Shown: positions 52,404 through 61,855, counted from the first letter of the stretch. The stretch: DNA of 64,000 bases from HXMU1420-13 sp963691715 (GCA_963691715.1 OY829281.1:248001-312000); one strand, 5' to 3'. Made by a program: numbers and translations. Notes: a model not told the origin generated them from the letters alone.

Positions 52404-52991
52404 TTAAAATAGGGTTTTTAAAAATTCAGATATAACTTTTGGATATAATTTATGTTCTTCCGTCAATACTCTTTGAGCAAGATCTATAGTTGAATCATGA
52501 TCAAAAACAGGGACTTCTGTTTGACCTAATATTGGTCCATCGTCATATATTTCATTTACAATATGTACAGTGCAACCTGATACAGTCTCACCATTATTTA
52601 AAACAGCTTCATGTACTTTTTTCCCGTAAAAACCTTTCCCGCCGTATTTTGGAAGTAAAGAAGGATGGATATTCAAAATTCGATTTCGATAGGCATCTAT
52701 GATTAGGTTAGGAATTTTTTTTAAATAACCAGCTAATATAATGATGTCTGCTTTATATGAATTTAGAACATCAAAAAGTTTGGTTTCATACTGCTGAGGG
52801 TTATCAAAATTAGTTGGAGATAATATTGAATAAGGAATATTGTGAAATTTAGCTCTGTCTAGAGATTGTATATTTTCCCTATCTGTAATTAAACCAGTAA
52901 TCGTTGCCTCTAAAGTTCCAGATGAAATAGAGTCAATAATAGATTGAAAGTTTGAACCTGAACCAGAGGCAAAAACTACAATATTTTTCAA
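52404..52991 (-). CDS. purN: Phosphoribosylglycinamide formyltransferase
   Basis: Folate-dependent third step of purine synthesis. The 195-residue product has FASGSGSNFQSIID at the N-terminus, LAGYLKKIP, the catalytic HPSLLPKYGGKGFYGKKVH, and GCTVHIVNEIYDDGPILGQ with the conserved Asp. Upstream partner of purH in a two-gene operon. Confidence 0.94.
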   Translation of the reverse strand: MKNIVVFASGSGSNFQSIIDSISSGTLEATITGLITDRENIQSLDRAKFHNIPYSILSPTNFDNPQQYETKLFDVLNSYKADIIILAGYLKKIPNLIIDAYRNRILNIHPSLLPKYGGKGFYGKKVHEAVLNNGETVSGCTVHIVNEIYDDGPILGQTEVPVFDHDSTIDLAQRVLTEEHKLYPKVISEFLKTLF

Positions 52992-53072
52992 AATGTTGAA
53001 TGCTTATGCTTATTGAAAATGCCAAAAGAAGATAGTAAAGTTTAAGTCGATGATGAATTCTAAAATTAGAAA

Positions 53073-54164
53073 TTAACCACTATTTATTGAACCAATAACA
53101 TTTTCAATTCTAAATACTTGATAATTATTGAAACTCCAGGATATTTGATTTATAGTAATTTTTACGACTGTTGCTATTGGAATGGCAATTAGCATTCCTA
53201 AAATACCTGCAGTTTCAGCACCTATCAAAATTATAAAAAGTATTGCAACTGGATGCATGTCTGTTGATCTTGAAAACAAAAATGGTTGTAGGATGAGATT
53301 ATCTATTAATTGAACTATAAAAATTGAAATCATACATCCCAATACAAGAGAAAAATCACCGGTCTCAATAATGGATACTATTATCGATAAAACGTAACCA
53401 ATAATGGGTCCAAAATATGGGATGGTATTAGCTATGCCTACTGATATTCCTACAGAGAGAGAGTTGTCAAGACCAGCAATATTAAGTGTAGCCCAAGAAA
53501 TTAAAGCTACCAGAAAACTTTGAGCAAGAACGCTTCTGAAGTATAGACCAAGTCTTTTTTCAATTTTATCAATTAAAGTAAGGATAGTTTCAAAATATTT
53601 ATTGGGAACTAATCGTAATACATCTCTTCGAATTTTACTTCCATCTTTGAGAAAGAAAAAAGCAGCAAATGGAACTACAAGTACTGCTGAAAAAATATTA
53701 GTAAAAAGACCCACAGCATCACTTAAAACCGTTGAAAGTTTTCCAAGGTCAAATAGTTCTTCCATTATTTGAATTATATTTGTCTCTAGCGAACCTACTG
53801 GTATAAATTTAAAATCTTGTGCGAGTCGTTCTTCAATTTTTGCGGCTATACTTGTTATGTTTTCAAGTGTTAGTTCCTCTTGGGTTAATTTTATCATTTC
53901 GCCTAGAAAAATTGGGAAAATATTGGTTGAAATATATACGATTAATAAAATGACAGCAGATAATGTAAGAGTGATTCCCAGTGTTCGGTTAACTCCCATG
54001 CGTTGAATTCGATTAACAAATGGATCTAAGAGATAGCTTAATATCATGGCTAAAACGAGATAGGCAACTAATGTGCTAAAATTGTAGAGAAGCAAGCCAA
54101 TCACCCCAAATGCTGATACCCAAATAATGAACTTAACAAATTTTTCGAGTGTAATATTTTTCAT
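53073..54164 (-). CDS. AI-2E family membrane transporter
   Basis: A 363-residue inner-membrane protein with about seven to eight hydrophobic segments and the family's conserved C-terminal half: VPFAAFFFLKDG, FRSVLAQSFLVALIS, GIANTIPYFGPIIGYVLSI and DMHPVAILFIILIGAETAG. Characterised relatives include the autoinducer-2 exporter TqsA and Na+/H+ antiporters, so the substrate cannot be named. Its start overlaps the recX stop by four bases. Confidence 0.85.
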   Translation of the reverse strand: MKNITLEKFVKFIIWVSAFGVIGLLLYNFSTLVAYLVLAMILSYLLDPFVNRIQRMGVNRTLGITLTLSAVILLIVYISTNIFPIFLGEMIKLTQEELTLENITSIAAKIEERLAQDFKFIPVGSLETNIIQIMEELFDLGKLSTVLSDAVGLFTNIFSAVLVVPFAAFFFLKDGSKIRRDVLRLVPNKYFETILTLIDKIEKRLGLYFRSVLAQSFLVALISWATLNIAGLDNSLSVGISVGIANTIPYFGPIIGYVLSIIVSIIETGDFSLVLGCMISIFIVQLIDNLILQPFLFSRSTDMHPVAILFIILIGAETAGILGMLIAIPIATVVKITINQISWSFNNYQVFRIENVIGSINSG

Positions 54165-54901
54165 ATTTCTAATTCATTTAGCCACTGAGGTAATTTTTTG
54201 GATAGTACATTGATATCGTAGCCTTTTCTAATGAAAAAGTCGAATATTTTTTTCTTTCTTTTTTCTGGTAATGATCTCTTGAAACGTGCTCTATTTTTAT
54301 GGAAAATGGAACTCATTTGTGTATGCTGTTCGTCTAAGCTTAACTCGGATAATGCATCGGTGATGTGTTTTCTTTCAATTCCTTTCCTTATTAATTCAAG
54401 TTGTATTTTTCTAGGGCCCCAAGCATTAAACCTAAATTTATCATTTGCGTATTTCTTTGCAAAACCAGCATTATTAATATACCCTTTTTCATTTAATTCT
54501 TGGATAATTGCATTAATTAATGAAATATCGTAGCCTTTTTTAATTGCTTTTGTTTTCAACTCTTCGCTAGAATGGTCTCTTCTACTTAGTAATGAAATCA
54601 GATAGTTCTTTACAGCCCACTCCCTCTCTGAGCTAATTATGGTCTCAAAAAGTAATTGATCAAAAAAAGTATCTTTTGATAGTTTGTGTTTAGCTATAGT
54701 ACCTTCTGATACACCGACGACAAATATTTTATTAACAAATATTGAATATCTATTTTTATTCTTTTTTTGAACAACAATGGAGGTGATTTTACCTGAATGA
54801 GTACCTATTATTTCTTTTAAACCCACAGTTGACTGATTTCCATTAATAACGGTAGAATTAAACTTTGAATGCACATACGATATTAGAATATCGGTTACCA
54901 A
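54161..54901 (-). CDS. recX: Regulatory protein RecX
   Basis: Binds RecA filaments and limits recombination. The product (up to 246 residues) has three-helix RecX repeats: AVKNYLISLLSRRDHSSEEL, YINNAGFAKKYANDKFRFNAWGPRKIQLEL and FFIRKGYDINVL. The first 35 residues before KITSIVVQKKNKNRYSIFVN are poorly supported. The open frame starts at TTG 54901, but GTG at 54874 or 54826 could be the real start. It lies 100 bases after recA and overlaps the AI-2E gene. Confidence 0.87.
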   Translation of the reverse strand: MVTDILISYVHSKFNSTVINGNQSTVGLKEIIGTHSGKITSIVVQKKNKNRYSIFVNKIFVVGVSEGTIAKHKLSKDTFFDQLLFETIISSEREWAVKNYLISLLSRRDHSSEELKTKAIKKGYDISLINAIIQELNEKGYINNAGFAKKYANDKFRFNAWGPRKIQLELIRKGIERKHITDALSELSLDEQHTQMSSIFHKNRARFKRSLPEKRKKKIFDFFIRKGYDINVLSKKLPQWLNELEI

Positions 54902-55001
54902 ATTGTTACCAGATAAAGTAGAATATTTTTAAGTGCTGTATATACTTAAAATCTAAATTGATCTAAGTATTTGTTTTTAAATTTTGAAAATGGAGTTTTG
55001 A

Positions 55002-56054
55002 TTAAACTCCATTTAATGTTTCACCAGCTGGTACTTTAGCTTCAGGAGCAGGTACTTCCTCAATAATTCCATTAAGTTGATTCCTAACTTGCTGCTCAAT
55101 AGAATCACATAATGATGGATCTTCCTCAAGAAATTGCATAGCAGAATCAGCACCTTGACCAATAGGCTCACCATTGTACCGAAACCAACTACCTCGTTTT
55201 TGAATTATATCAAATTGAACTGCCAGATCAAGAATTTCTGACACTCTAGAAATACCTTTACCATACATGATATTAAATTCTACTACCTTAAAAGGAGGGG
55301 CTACTTTATTTTTTGCTACCTTTACTTTTGTTCGGTTTCCTATTACTTCATCTGCTTTTTTTATTGCTCCAATACGTCGGATATCTAAGCGTACTGAAGA
55401 ATAGAATTTTAAAGCCCTTCCTCCAGTAGTAGTCTCAGGATTGCCAAACATTACCCCAATTTTTTCACGCACTTGATTGATAAAGATACAAGCAGTATCT
55501 GTTTTATTGACTACACCAGTGATTTTTCTTAATGCTTGTGACATTAATCTTGCTTGTAACCCCATGTGAGAGTCTCCCATTTCTCCTTCTAATTCAGCTC
55601 TAGGCACCAATGCAGCAACTGAGTCAACCACAATAACATCTAAAGCGCCAGATCGAATAAGAGTTTCAGTGATCTCAAGTGCTTGTTCACCACTATCTGG
55701 TTGTGATACTAGTAATTCTTCAGTATTGATTCCTAAGGCTTTAGCATACCTGGGATCAAAAGCATGCTCAGCATCAATAAAAGCAGCATATCCACCTTTC
55801 TTTTGTGCTTGTGCGATAACTTGTAGAGCTAAGGTAGTTTTTCCACTTGCTTCTGGACCATAAATCTCGGTAATACGACCTCTTGGAACTCCTTGAACTC
55901 CTAAGGCATAGTCTACCATAATAGATCCTGTTGAAATTACATCAACATCATTTAGAGCTTCATCACCTAATTTCATGATGGTGCCTTTGCCATGTTGTTT
56001 TTCAATTTGCCCTACTGCAATATCGAGCGCTTTTAATTTGTTATTGTCAGCCAT
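55002..56054 (-). CDS. recA: Recombinase RecA
   Basis: ATP-dependent strand-exchange protein for recombination and DNA repair. The 350-residue product has Walker A GPEASGKT (residues 66-73), AAFIDAEHAFD, VVDSVAALVPRAELEGEMGD, and the L2 loop with NPETTTGGRALKFYSSVRLD. The C-terminal tail is acidic. Upstream are two sets of short direct repeats with about one-helical-turn spacing (separate entries). recX and an AI-2E permease follow. Confidence 0.97.
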   Translation of the reverse strand: MADNNKLKALDIAVGQIEKQHGKGTIMKLGDEALNDVDVISTGSIMVDYALGVQGVPRGRITEIYGPEASGKTTLALQVIAQAQKKGGYAAFIDAEHAFDPRYAKALGINTEELLVSQPDSGEQALEITETLIRSGALDVIVVDSVAALVPRAELEGEMGDSHMGLQARLMSQALRKITGVVNKTDTACIFINQVREKIGVMFGNPETTTGGRALKFYSSVRLDIRRIGAIKKADEVIGNRTKVKVAKNKVAPPFKVVEFNIMYGKGISRVSEILDLAVQFDIIQKRGSWFRYNGEPIGQGADSAMQFLEEDPSLCDSIEQQVRNQLNGIIEEVPAPEAKVPAGETLNGV

Positions 56055-56096
56055 GATAATTTTTTGTTTTAATTTGACCGAATATATAAGTGAAAG

Positions 56097-56112
56097 GTGT
56101 CAAATCGTGTCA
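56097..56112. repeat. Direct repeat GTGTCA x2 upstream of recA
   Basis: GTGTCA occurs at 56097-56102 and 56107-56112, a ten-base period, 43-58 bases upstream of the recA ATG. Helical phasing makes a protein-binding site possible. No known LexA box is recognised. Confidence 0.35.
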
Positions 56113-56127
56113 CTAATTTCCGGAATT

Positions 56128-56147
56128 AATATATGTTCAATATATGT
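56128..56147. repeat. Direct repeat AATATATGT x2 upstream of recA
   Basis: AATATATGT occurs at 56128-56136 and again at 56139-56147, separated by TC (period 11). It lies 74-93 bases upstream of the recA start, between kynU and recA. Could be a regulator site; AT-rich composition makes chance more likely than for GC-containing repeats. Confidence 0.35.
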
Positions 56148-56170
56148 AAGACCCAAAAAAAAGTTATTCC

Positions 56171-57358
56171 TTACAAAATTTTTTCAACTGAGTCTTTTAA
56201 TTCAAGCATTACTTCATTTATTTGCGTCTCTACAGTATATGGGGCAGGGCCAAATCGTAAAATATTATTCCTTGCATCGGTAAATATATTTTTTGTAAGC
56301 AAATTAGCTCTCAATTTTCTAGCCTTTGGTGATGTAAGTGACATAAATCCACCGGTTTTTGATAGAGCTTCATTATGAGTTAATCGGATCTTTTTAGGGT
56401 CTAAATCTAGTTCAAGGAAGCGGCTGCGAAGTAATCCTACTTGTGCTATATATTGATTTCTTAGTGTAAGAGGAGTTAAGTTATGTTCCTTAAAAAAGTG
56501 AACCACCTTAGCAGCTCTAAATTGGGATGAAGGATCGTAAGTAGCACTAGCAAATCTTTGATCAGAATGATCATATACAATCTTTTGATTTTTTCTTGGA
56601 TGCTCTAAAGTGCTAAATGAAGCGAACCATCCTGTAATTGCGGGGCGTAATTCACAGTCTTTAGGGAAACGTAAAAAACAGTTTGCTTCACCCCATTGGA
56701 GATATTTATAGCCACCAATTAAAATAAAACAGTCTTCTAATCGAGCCTCGCGGATTGAAAGAGGTACAACGTTTGTTCCATGATAATCATCAATAATAAA
56801 CGGAATTCCATGAACTCGAGCTTCTGCAGCAATCTCCGATAAATGAGTATTAACCAAGCTAGTTTCAAAATAAACTCGTGAAAGCATTATTGCTGAAGTC
56901 TTGTTGTCCATTTCGTTTACAATTCGATTAACAAAATCTTCGCCAGGGTTAATAGGTACTCTTATGATTTGTAAACCGTCTTCTTCTAGTCTTGTGAGCT
57001 GCCTATACATGGAATGAAATTCCGCATCTGTAGTAATTATTTTCGGCTTTTTTTTGAGATCGAAACTACTCAACAAACTAACTAGTAAAAAGTGGGTATT
57101 TTCTTCTCTACAATAAAATCCTTCTGGATCATCATAATATCCACGAAGATAGTTTCGCAAGATTTCCGTTTTCTCGAAACTTATTTCCCATTTATTATCA
57201 ACATCACGAGCCGAAATATCAAAATATTCTAACTGACCTTCTCTGGCAATATCTGGCCATGCCTGATGAGAATGTCCAGTAAAAAGAAGCCTATTTGCTA
57301 CATCAAATCGGGAGTAAAAAGGTTGAAGATATTTTGCAAGTTGGTCGATATTACTCAT
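56171..57358 (-). CDS. kynU: Kynureninase-like PLP enzyme
   Basis: Predicted to cleave kynurenine to anthranilate and alanine. The 395-residue class-V aminotransferase-fold protein has LLFTGHSHQAWPD (residues 24-36), IIDDYHGTNVVP with the PLP-binding Asp, and GGYKYLQWGEANCFL with the Schiff-base Lys. It resembles the shorter, divergent bacterial kynureninases rather than the Pseudomonas type. The tryptophan dioxygenase gene ten bases upstream strongly supports the role. No formamidase or kynurenine monooxygenase gene is nearby. Confidence 0.82.
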   Translation of the reverse strand: MSNIDQLAKYLQPFYSRFDVANRLLFTGHSHQAWPDIAREGQLEYFDISARDVDNKWEISFEKTEILRNYLRGYYDDPEGFYCREENTHFLLVSLLSSFDLKKKPKIITTDAEFHSMYRQLTRLEEDGLQIIRVPINPGEDFVNRIVNEMDNKTSAIMLSRVYFETSLVNTHLSEIAAEARVHGIPFIIDDYHGTNVVPLSIREARLEDCFILIGGYKYLQWGEANCFLRFPKDCELRPAITGWFASFSTLEHPRKNQKIVYDHSDQRFASATYDPSSQFRAAKVVHFFKEHNLTPLTLRNQYIAQVGLLRSRFLELDLDPKKIRLTHNEALSKTGGFMSLTSPKARKLRANLLTKNIFTDARNNILRFGPAPYTVETQINEVMLELKDSVEKIL

Positions 57359-57368
57359 AGTAATTGTT

Positions 57369-58148
57369 TTAAAATTCTGTTCTGATTGCCCACAGATCTG
57401 GAAAAATGGTATTACTAATTGTTTTCTGTAAGTAGGCTACACCATCAGATCCACCGGTTCCTTTCTTTCTACCTATAGTACGCTCAACCATTTTTACATG
57501 TCGATACCGCCATTCTTGTAATCCTTCATCAAAATCAACAAAAAGTTCACAAAGAAGAGCTGCTTCTGGTTCTGTTTTCATTATTTGGATAAGTGTTTGT
57601 TGTATTTGGTTGCATGGATTAAACAACAAACCTATTTCATTTTCACGTTTGGGTTTAACTGTGAATCCCTTTTTTGTGAGATACATTCCAAAGCTTTCCC
57701 AAAGTGTATTTTCGTTCATACGATTTGTTAGCATTTTGATAGTATCTGAATCACCTTCATGTACTTTGAGCATCATAGGAAGCCGTAATCCACATAGAAT
57801 TTCAAGTTCTCGGAACTGAACGGATTGGAATCCAGTAGATTGACCTAAGAAAGATCGAAAGCTATTAAATTCAAGTGGGGTCATGGTTTCAAGAATATCC
57901 ACTTGCGAGACAAGAGTTTTCATTATGGTGAGAACCCTTCTCATTGTTTTGATGGATGTCCAAGTATTTCCTAATTCCAATTCTTGTTTAAGTTTTCCAA
58001 ATTCATGCAGAATTTGTTTAAACCATAGTTCATACGTTTGATGTATAATGATGAATAACATTTCATCATGTTCATTAGGTTCTGACTCAAGCTTTTGTAA
58101 TTCAAGCAATTCGTCAACTTTTAAGTAACTAGTGTAAGTAATTTTCAT
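57369..58148 (-). CDS. kynA: Tryptophan 2,3-dioxygenase
   Basis: Haem enzyme that opens the indole ring of tryptophan to N-formylkynurenine. The 259-residue product has FIIHQTYELWFKQILHE with the distal His, STGFQSVQFRELE, and RHVKMVERTIGRKKGTGGSDGV with the axial haem His. The start is ATG at 58148: on the minus strand GGAGGAA lies immediately upstream (CAA spacer), so the TTG at 58160 overlaps the ribosome site and is not used. First gene of a kynA-kynU pair, divergent from the BadF-type kinase. Confidence 0.94.
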   Translation of the reverse strand: MKITYTSYLKVDELLELQKLESEPNEHDEMLFIIIHQTYELWFKQILHEFGKLKQELELGNTWTSIKTMRRVLTIMKTLVSQVDILETMTPLEFNSFRSFLGQSTGFQSVQFRELEILCGLRLPMMLKVHEGDSDTIKMLTNRMNENTLWESFGMYLTKKGFTVKPKRENEIGLLFNPCNQIQQTLIQIMKTEPEAALLCELFVDFDEGLQEWRYRHVKMVERTIGRKKGTGGSDGVAYLQKTISNTIFPDLWAIRTEF

Positions 58149-58207
58149 TTGTTCCTCCAACTCATGAATGATAGTTAGAAATATGGTTATCTTCGAAGAA
58201 AAATTTG

Positions 58208-59065
58208 ATGAGTTTTATTATAGCAGATGGTGGGGCAACCTCAACAATATGGGCTGAAATCTCAGAGAATCAAGAAAAAATATTTCATACAACAGGAATA
58301 AATCCATCTTTACAAAGTGATTCTGAAATACAAGCCATCATTGTCAATGAGCTTATCCCATTTGTAAAGCCTTTAAGTGTAGAGAAAATATATTTCTATG
58401 GTGCTGGATGTGCAGCTACTGCGAGAGCAAATAGAGTGAAAAATATTTTAGGTAAAATATTTGTGGATTCGTTTATTTCAATTAAAACAGACATTGAGGG
58501 AGCAGGAATATCAATGTTTGGGAGATCAAATGGAATTATTGCAATCTCAGGAACTGGATCAAGTGCAGGATTGATGAAAGAGGGATCGTTAGAAACTATG
58601 ATGCCATCTGAGGGTTTTCCTGAAGGTGATTTTGGATCTGCTGCGCATATTGGAGCACTTCTACTTCACGATTTAAATGAAGGAATTGCACCATCACAAT
58701 TAATGGGTATTGTTAAAGCAAAAAATATAAATATGAACCAAATGATTGAACTATTATTGGATGCCAAGGGAAAAAGAATAGCATCTTCGGTATTAGCAGA
58801 TGTAGTGACTTCTAAAGTTTTTGAACAATTAGAGATTAAAGACTATCTAAAAAGCTTAGTGCATAAGGCATTAAATCCTTTCTACAATCAAATAATTGGG
58901 AATTTCAAAAATTTATTGGATAAATATCCATTTTGTTATGTAGGTGGGACTGCAGCTGTTTTTGAACATGATTTTAGAGAATTTTTTAAAATAAAAAATA
59001 TTACAATCCAGAACATACAACGAAGCCCTATTCGTGGAATGATTAATTTTCATAGAAATGCATGA
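58208..59065 (+). CDS. BadF/BadG/BcrA/BcrD-type ATPase, probable N-acetylglucosamine kinase
   Basis: ASKHA-fold sugar-kinase-like protein of 285 residues. Motifs: phosphate-1 IADGGATSTIWAEI at the N-terminus, GIIAISGTGSSAGLM near residue 108 (phosphate-2/adenosine) and FCYVGGTAAVF near the C-terminus. Related Bacteroidota proteins are annotated as N-acetylglucosamine kinases, which would fit amino-sugar recycling from cell-wall turnover, but specificity is inferred. ATG at 58208 is preferred over the TTG directly before it. Its stop overlaps the tatD start (ATGA). Confidence 0.8.
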   Translation: MSFIIADGGATSTIWAEISENQEKIFHTTGINPSLQSDSEIQAIIVNELIPFVKPLSVEKIYFYGAGCAATARANRVKNILGKIFVDSFISIKTDIEGAGISMFGRSNGIIAISGTGSSAGLMKEGSLETMMPSEGFPEGDFGSAAHIGALLLHDLNEGIAPSQLMGIVKAKNINMNQMIELLLDAKGKRIASSVLADVVTSKVFEQLEIKDYLKSLVHKALNPFYNQIIGNFKNLLDKYPFCYVGGTAAVFEHDFREFFKIKNITIQNIQRSPIRGMINFHRNA

Positions 59066-59841
59066 TTGATACACATTCACATATTTATTTATCCCAATTT
59101 GAAAATGATCTAGAACAAGTTTTAAATAACGCTGCGAAGGCAGGAATTACGGACATTTTTATGCCTTCAATTGATTTTAGTTCTTTACAAATGATGGAAA
59201 AATTAAACCATCCAAATATTCGGTTTTATAAAATGGCTGGTTTACACCCAACAGATGTAAAAGAACTGCCAATAAATTTTGAGGAACAACTCAGAACGGT
59301 GAGTCTAAATGATCAGATTTTTGGGATTGGTGAAACAGGGCTCGACTATTACTGGAGTACGGAATATGTAAATCATCAAAAAAGAAGTTTACACATACAT
59401 TGTGAATTAGCAAAGGAATTAAAAAAGCCTATAATATTGCACAATCGCGATAGTACTCAAGATTTATTATCAATTATTGAATCTGAACAAGATGGATCGT
59501 TGACTGGAATTTGGCACTGTTTTAATGGGTCTGTTAGCGAGGGAAAACGTGCTATTGATTTAGGATTATATCTAGGAATTGGAGGGGTTGTAACATTCAA
59601 GAATGGAGGAGTCGATAAAACAGTAGCTCATTTACCATTGGGGAAAATGGTACTAGAGACAGATGCGCCTTATCTTACACCTAGTCCACATCGTGGAAAA
59701 CGAAATGAACCAGCTTATATTTATTTTGTAGCCCAAAAATTAGCTGAAATTTTTGGGCTTTCTGTTGATGATATAATATCAAAAACATCAAATACTGCTA
59801 GGCAAATATTTAAAATATCTTCCCCTACTGGTTCAGAATAA
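59062..59841 (+). CDS. tatD: TatD-family metal-dependent hydrolase
   Basis: Predicted cytoplasmic DNase-type amidohydrolase-fold enzyme. The 259-residue product has the metal motifs MIDTHSHIYL (His5, His7), GIGETGLDYYW, PIILHNRD, WHCFNGS and LETDAPYLTP. Length is typical. It overlaps the upstream kinase gene by four bases and the convergent lipoprotein protease gene by 17 bases at its end. Confidence 0.9.
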   Translation: MIDTHSHIYLSQFENDLEQVLNNAAKAGITDIFMPSIDFSSLQMMEKLNHPNIRFYKMAGLHPTDVKELPINFEEQLRTVSLNDQIFGIGETGLDYYWSTEYVNHQKRSLHIHCELAKELKKPIILHNRDSTQDLLSIIESEQDGSLTGIWHCFNGSVSEGKRAIDLGLYLGIGGVVTFKNGGVDKTVAHLPLGKMVLETDAPYLTPSPHRGKRNEPAYIYFVAQKLAEIFGLSVDDIISKTSNTARQIFKISSPTGSE

Positions 59842-61108
59842 GTGTAGGACCAGGCTCTTCTTGTGGTAAAAGTGGTTTAAATCTGGCTTTAGTATACAAC
59901 GCACATTCAGAGGCCTTCCCTGTTTGAATATATTCAATCGCAGCTGCAAGCAGATTTTCATCAAATGCACCAAATGGTTTACTAATATCATCACAAACTG
60001 AATAGTCTGGTTTGATTCCTTCAAAGAAATCTCCCTCATTTCTACTGTTTAATAATCTAAAACTAATTAAGGAGTATACGTTTGTTCGATCCAAGCTATA
60101 CCATCCATATGATCCAACTGGTTTCCCATAAGTATTCCCTTCTCCAATGTGGGTTAACATCATAAGAGGGTTCAGACCATTCAACATAAGTTCGCTTGCA
60201 GATGCTGTTGCATCAGTAGTTAAAACAATTAATTCTTTGATATTGATCGTGCCTTTTTTTGATAAAGAATAGACTTGGTCATCCGCATAGCGATCAATGT
60301 TATGTACCAATTTATAGAATGGAACGCCATTATCATCAGTCTGTATTAAATAATTTGCTAAATATTCTGCAACTGAAACTTGGCCCCCACCATTATATCG
60401 TAAATCTAAAATTATTCTTTCGATATTAGCACTTTGAAAGAGATCGAACACATCGTCAAGTTCTTCTTTAGCAGGATTTATGAAGTTATTAAAAACTAAA
60501 TACCCAACTGTCTCGGTACCGAAATTTAATGTATCGCTATATAAAATAGAATTGATCGTAACGATATCTTTTGCAATTTGGTATTCTTTTTGATTTCCTT
60601 CCAAATCTTCAACTTGAAATGTTTGGGTATATCCTAATTGATTTTCACCAAAAACATTGGTCCAATCAGTTATATTTTGAACATCTTGATTATCAATTTT
60701 GAGTAGTTTCCATCCTCTTTGAATGCCCGCTTTTCCAAATGGGCTATCATTATATGTAAATCGGAAACGAATATTACCTTCTTGGTCTTGGTCATAGGAA
60801 AATCCATATCCTAAATATGTACCCTCTTCATAGTATGTAGTGAATCTGGTAGCGTCAGATATATTACTCCATCTATCCAATGTTGAATATCTTAGCTGAT
60901 TGAGTACATCTTGAGGAGAAGAAAAGTCTTCAGCATTTAGATTATCCTCAATTTGATCATTCCATAAATACCACTCCTGCAACAGCTCTATTATTTGCTG
61001 GTTTTCAATAGTTTGTTCATCTACGTCATTACTATTGTTCTTTGATTTACAATTAATAAATAGGAATAGAATGAGTAAGGGTAAAGTAAATCTCATAGTT
61101 GACTTCAT
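59825..61108 (-). CDS. S41-family peptidase lipoprotein
   Basis: A 427-residue exported protease. The N-terminus is a lipoprotein signal with lipobox LFINC (Cys20), so it is probably membrane-anchored. A PDZ-like region lies at about residues 85-165 (GYGFSYDQ, GWKLLKIDNQDV). The S41 core includes DLRYNGGG, the likely catalytic Ser in ATASASELML and Lys in GNTYGKPVGS. It differs from the CtpA-like gene at 35.4 kb by its lipid anchor. Substrate unknown. Its end overlaps tatD by 17 bases. Confidence 0.87.
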   Translation of the reverse strand: MKSTMRFTLPLLILFLFINCKSKNNSNDVDEQTIENQQIIELLQEWYLWNDQIEDNLNAEDFSSPQDVLNQLRYSTLDRWSNISDATRFTTYYEEGTYLGYGFSYDQDQEGNIRFRFTYNDSPFGKAGIQRGWKLLKIDNQDVQNITDWTNVFGENQLGYTQTFQVEDLEGNQKEYQIAKDIVTINSILYSDTLNFGTETVGYLVFNNFINPAKEELDDVFDLFQSANIERIILDLRYNGGGQVSVAEYLANYLIQTDDNGVPFYKLVHNIDRYADDQVYSLSKKGTINIKELIVLTTDATASASELMLNGLNPLMMLTHIGEGNTYGKPVGSYGWYSLDRTNVYSLISFRLLNSRNEGDFFEGIKPDYSVCDDISKPFGAFDENLLAAAIEYIQTGKASECALYTKARFKPLLPQEEPGPTLILNQ

Positions 61109-61326
61109 TTTTTAAACTTCTGTTGTTTAATATACTTAAACAGTTGTCATTTATAATTTATTATATGATAAAGTTAGTAAGCTACCGAGAATAAGTATTA
61201 TCAATACGTACACTCATTTTCAATAGTAAAAATAAAAAAAGCTTACTTTTTTATGGAAATATAGAAATAAGATAATAATTCAGTGAATTGGTACGATCAA
61301 TATAATTTTAAGTATTACATTTAAAA

Positions 61327-61812
61327 TTAATCGATATCTAATTGCCAATATCCAACATTTAACCATTTCCCAAATTTAAATCCAATTTCTTCAAACTCAG
61401 CAACTTTTTTAAATCCGAATTTTTCATGCAACTTTATGCTTGAATCATTAGGTAAAGTGATGCCTCCAATTATAGAATGAGCGCCAAGAATTTTCAAATG
61501 TTTTATCAATTCGGTGTAGAGTTTTGTGCCTATACCTTTACCTTGAGAATTAAATTTTATGTATATACTTATTTCAAACGAATAGCGATATGCACTTCTA
61601 GATTTCCATGGGCTGGCATAAGCATAACCTAAAATATCGCCTTTTTTTTGATAGACTATCCAAGGTAGTTTTGGAATTATCTCTTCTATTCTTTTCTTCA
61701 TTTCAATGACATCAATAGGTTCCTCTTCGAAGGTTGCAGAAGAATTTACTATATAATGATTATAGATATCAATGAGTTGTTTTGAATCATCTATTGTGAC
61801 AAATCGAATCAT
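61327..61812 (-). CDS. GNAT-family N-acetyltransferase (phosphinothricin/L-amino-acid acetyltransferase-like)
   Basis: A 161-residue acetyltransferase. Family marks: IYNHYIVNSSATFEEEP at the N-terminus, GYAYASPWKSRSAYRYS, and the acetyl-CoA loop QGKGIGTKLY near residue 108; the end contains the KLHEKFGFKKVAEF block. These match the PAT/MnaT (YncA) group that acetylates methionine analogues and phosphinothricin-like compounds. The exact substrate is not predictable. The 217-base gap upstream of the S41 gene holds only an A/T-only hairpin. Confidence 0.87.
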   Translation of the reverse strand: MIRFVTIDDSKQLIDIYNHYIVNSSATFEEEPIDVIEMKKRIEEIIPKLPWIVYQKKGDILGYAYASPWKSRSAYRYSFEISIYIKFNSQGKGIGTKLYTELIKHLKILGAHSIIGGITLPNDSSIKLHEKFGFKKVAEFEEIGFKFGKWLNVGYWQLDID

Positions 61813-61855
61813 ACTTTAAAAAATTGATACTACTATTGCAGTTTTAATAAGGCGT

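Noticed and set aside
61235..61252. AAAAAAG-CTTA-CTTTTTT hairpin between the S41 lipoprotein and acetyltransferase genes
   Set aside because: The stem is almost only A-T pairs and could arise by chance in AT-rich DNA; it would be a poor terminator.
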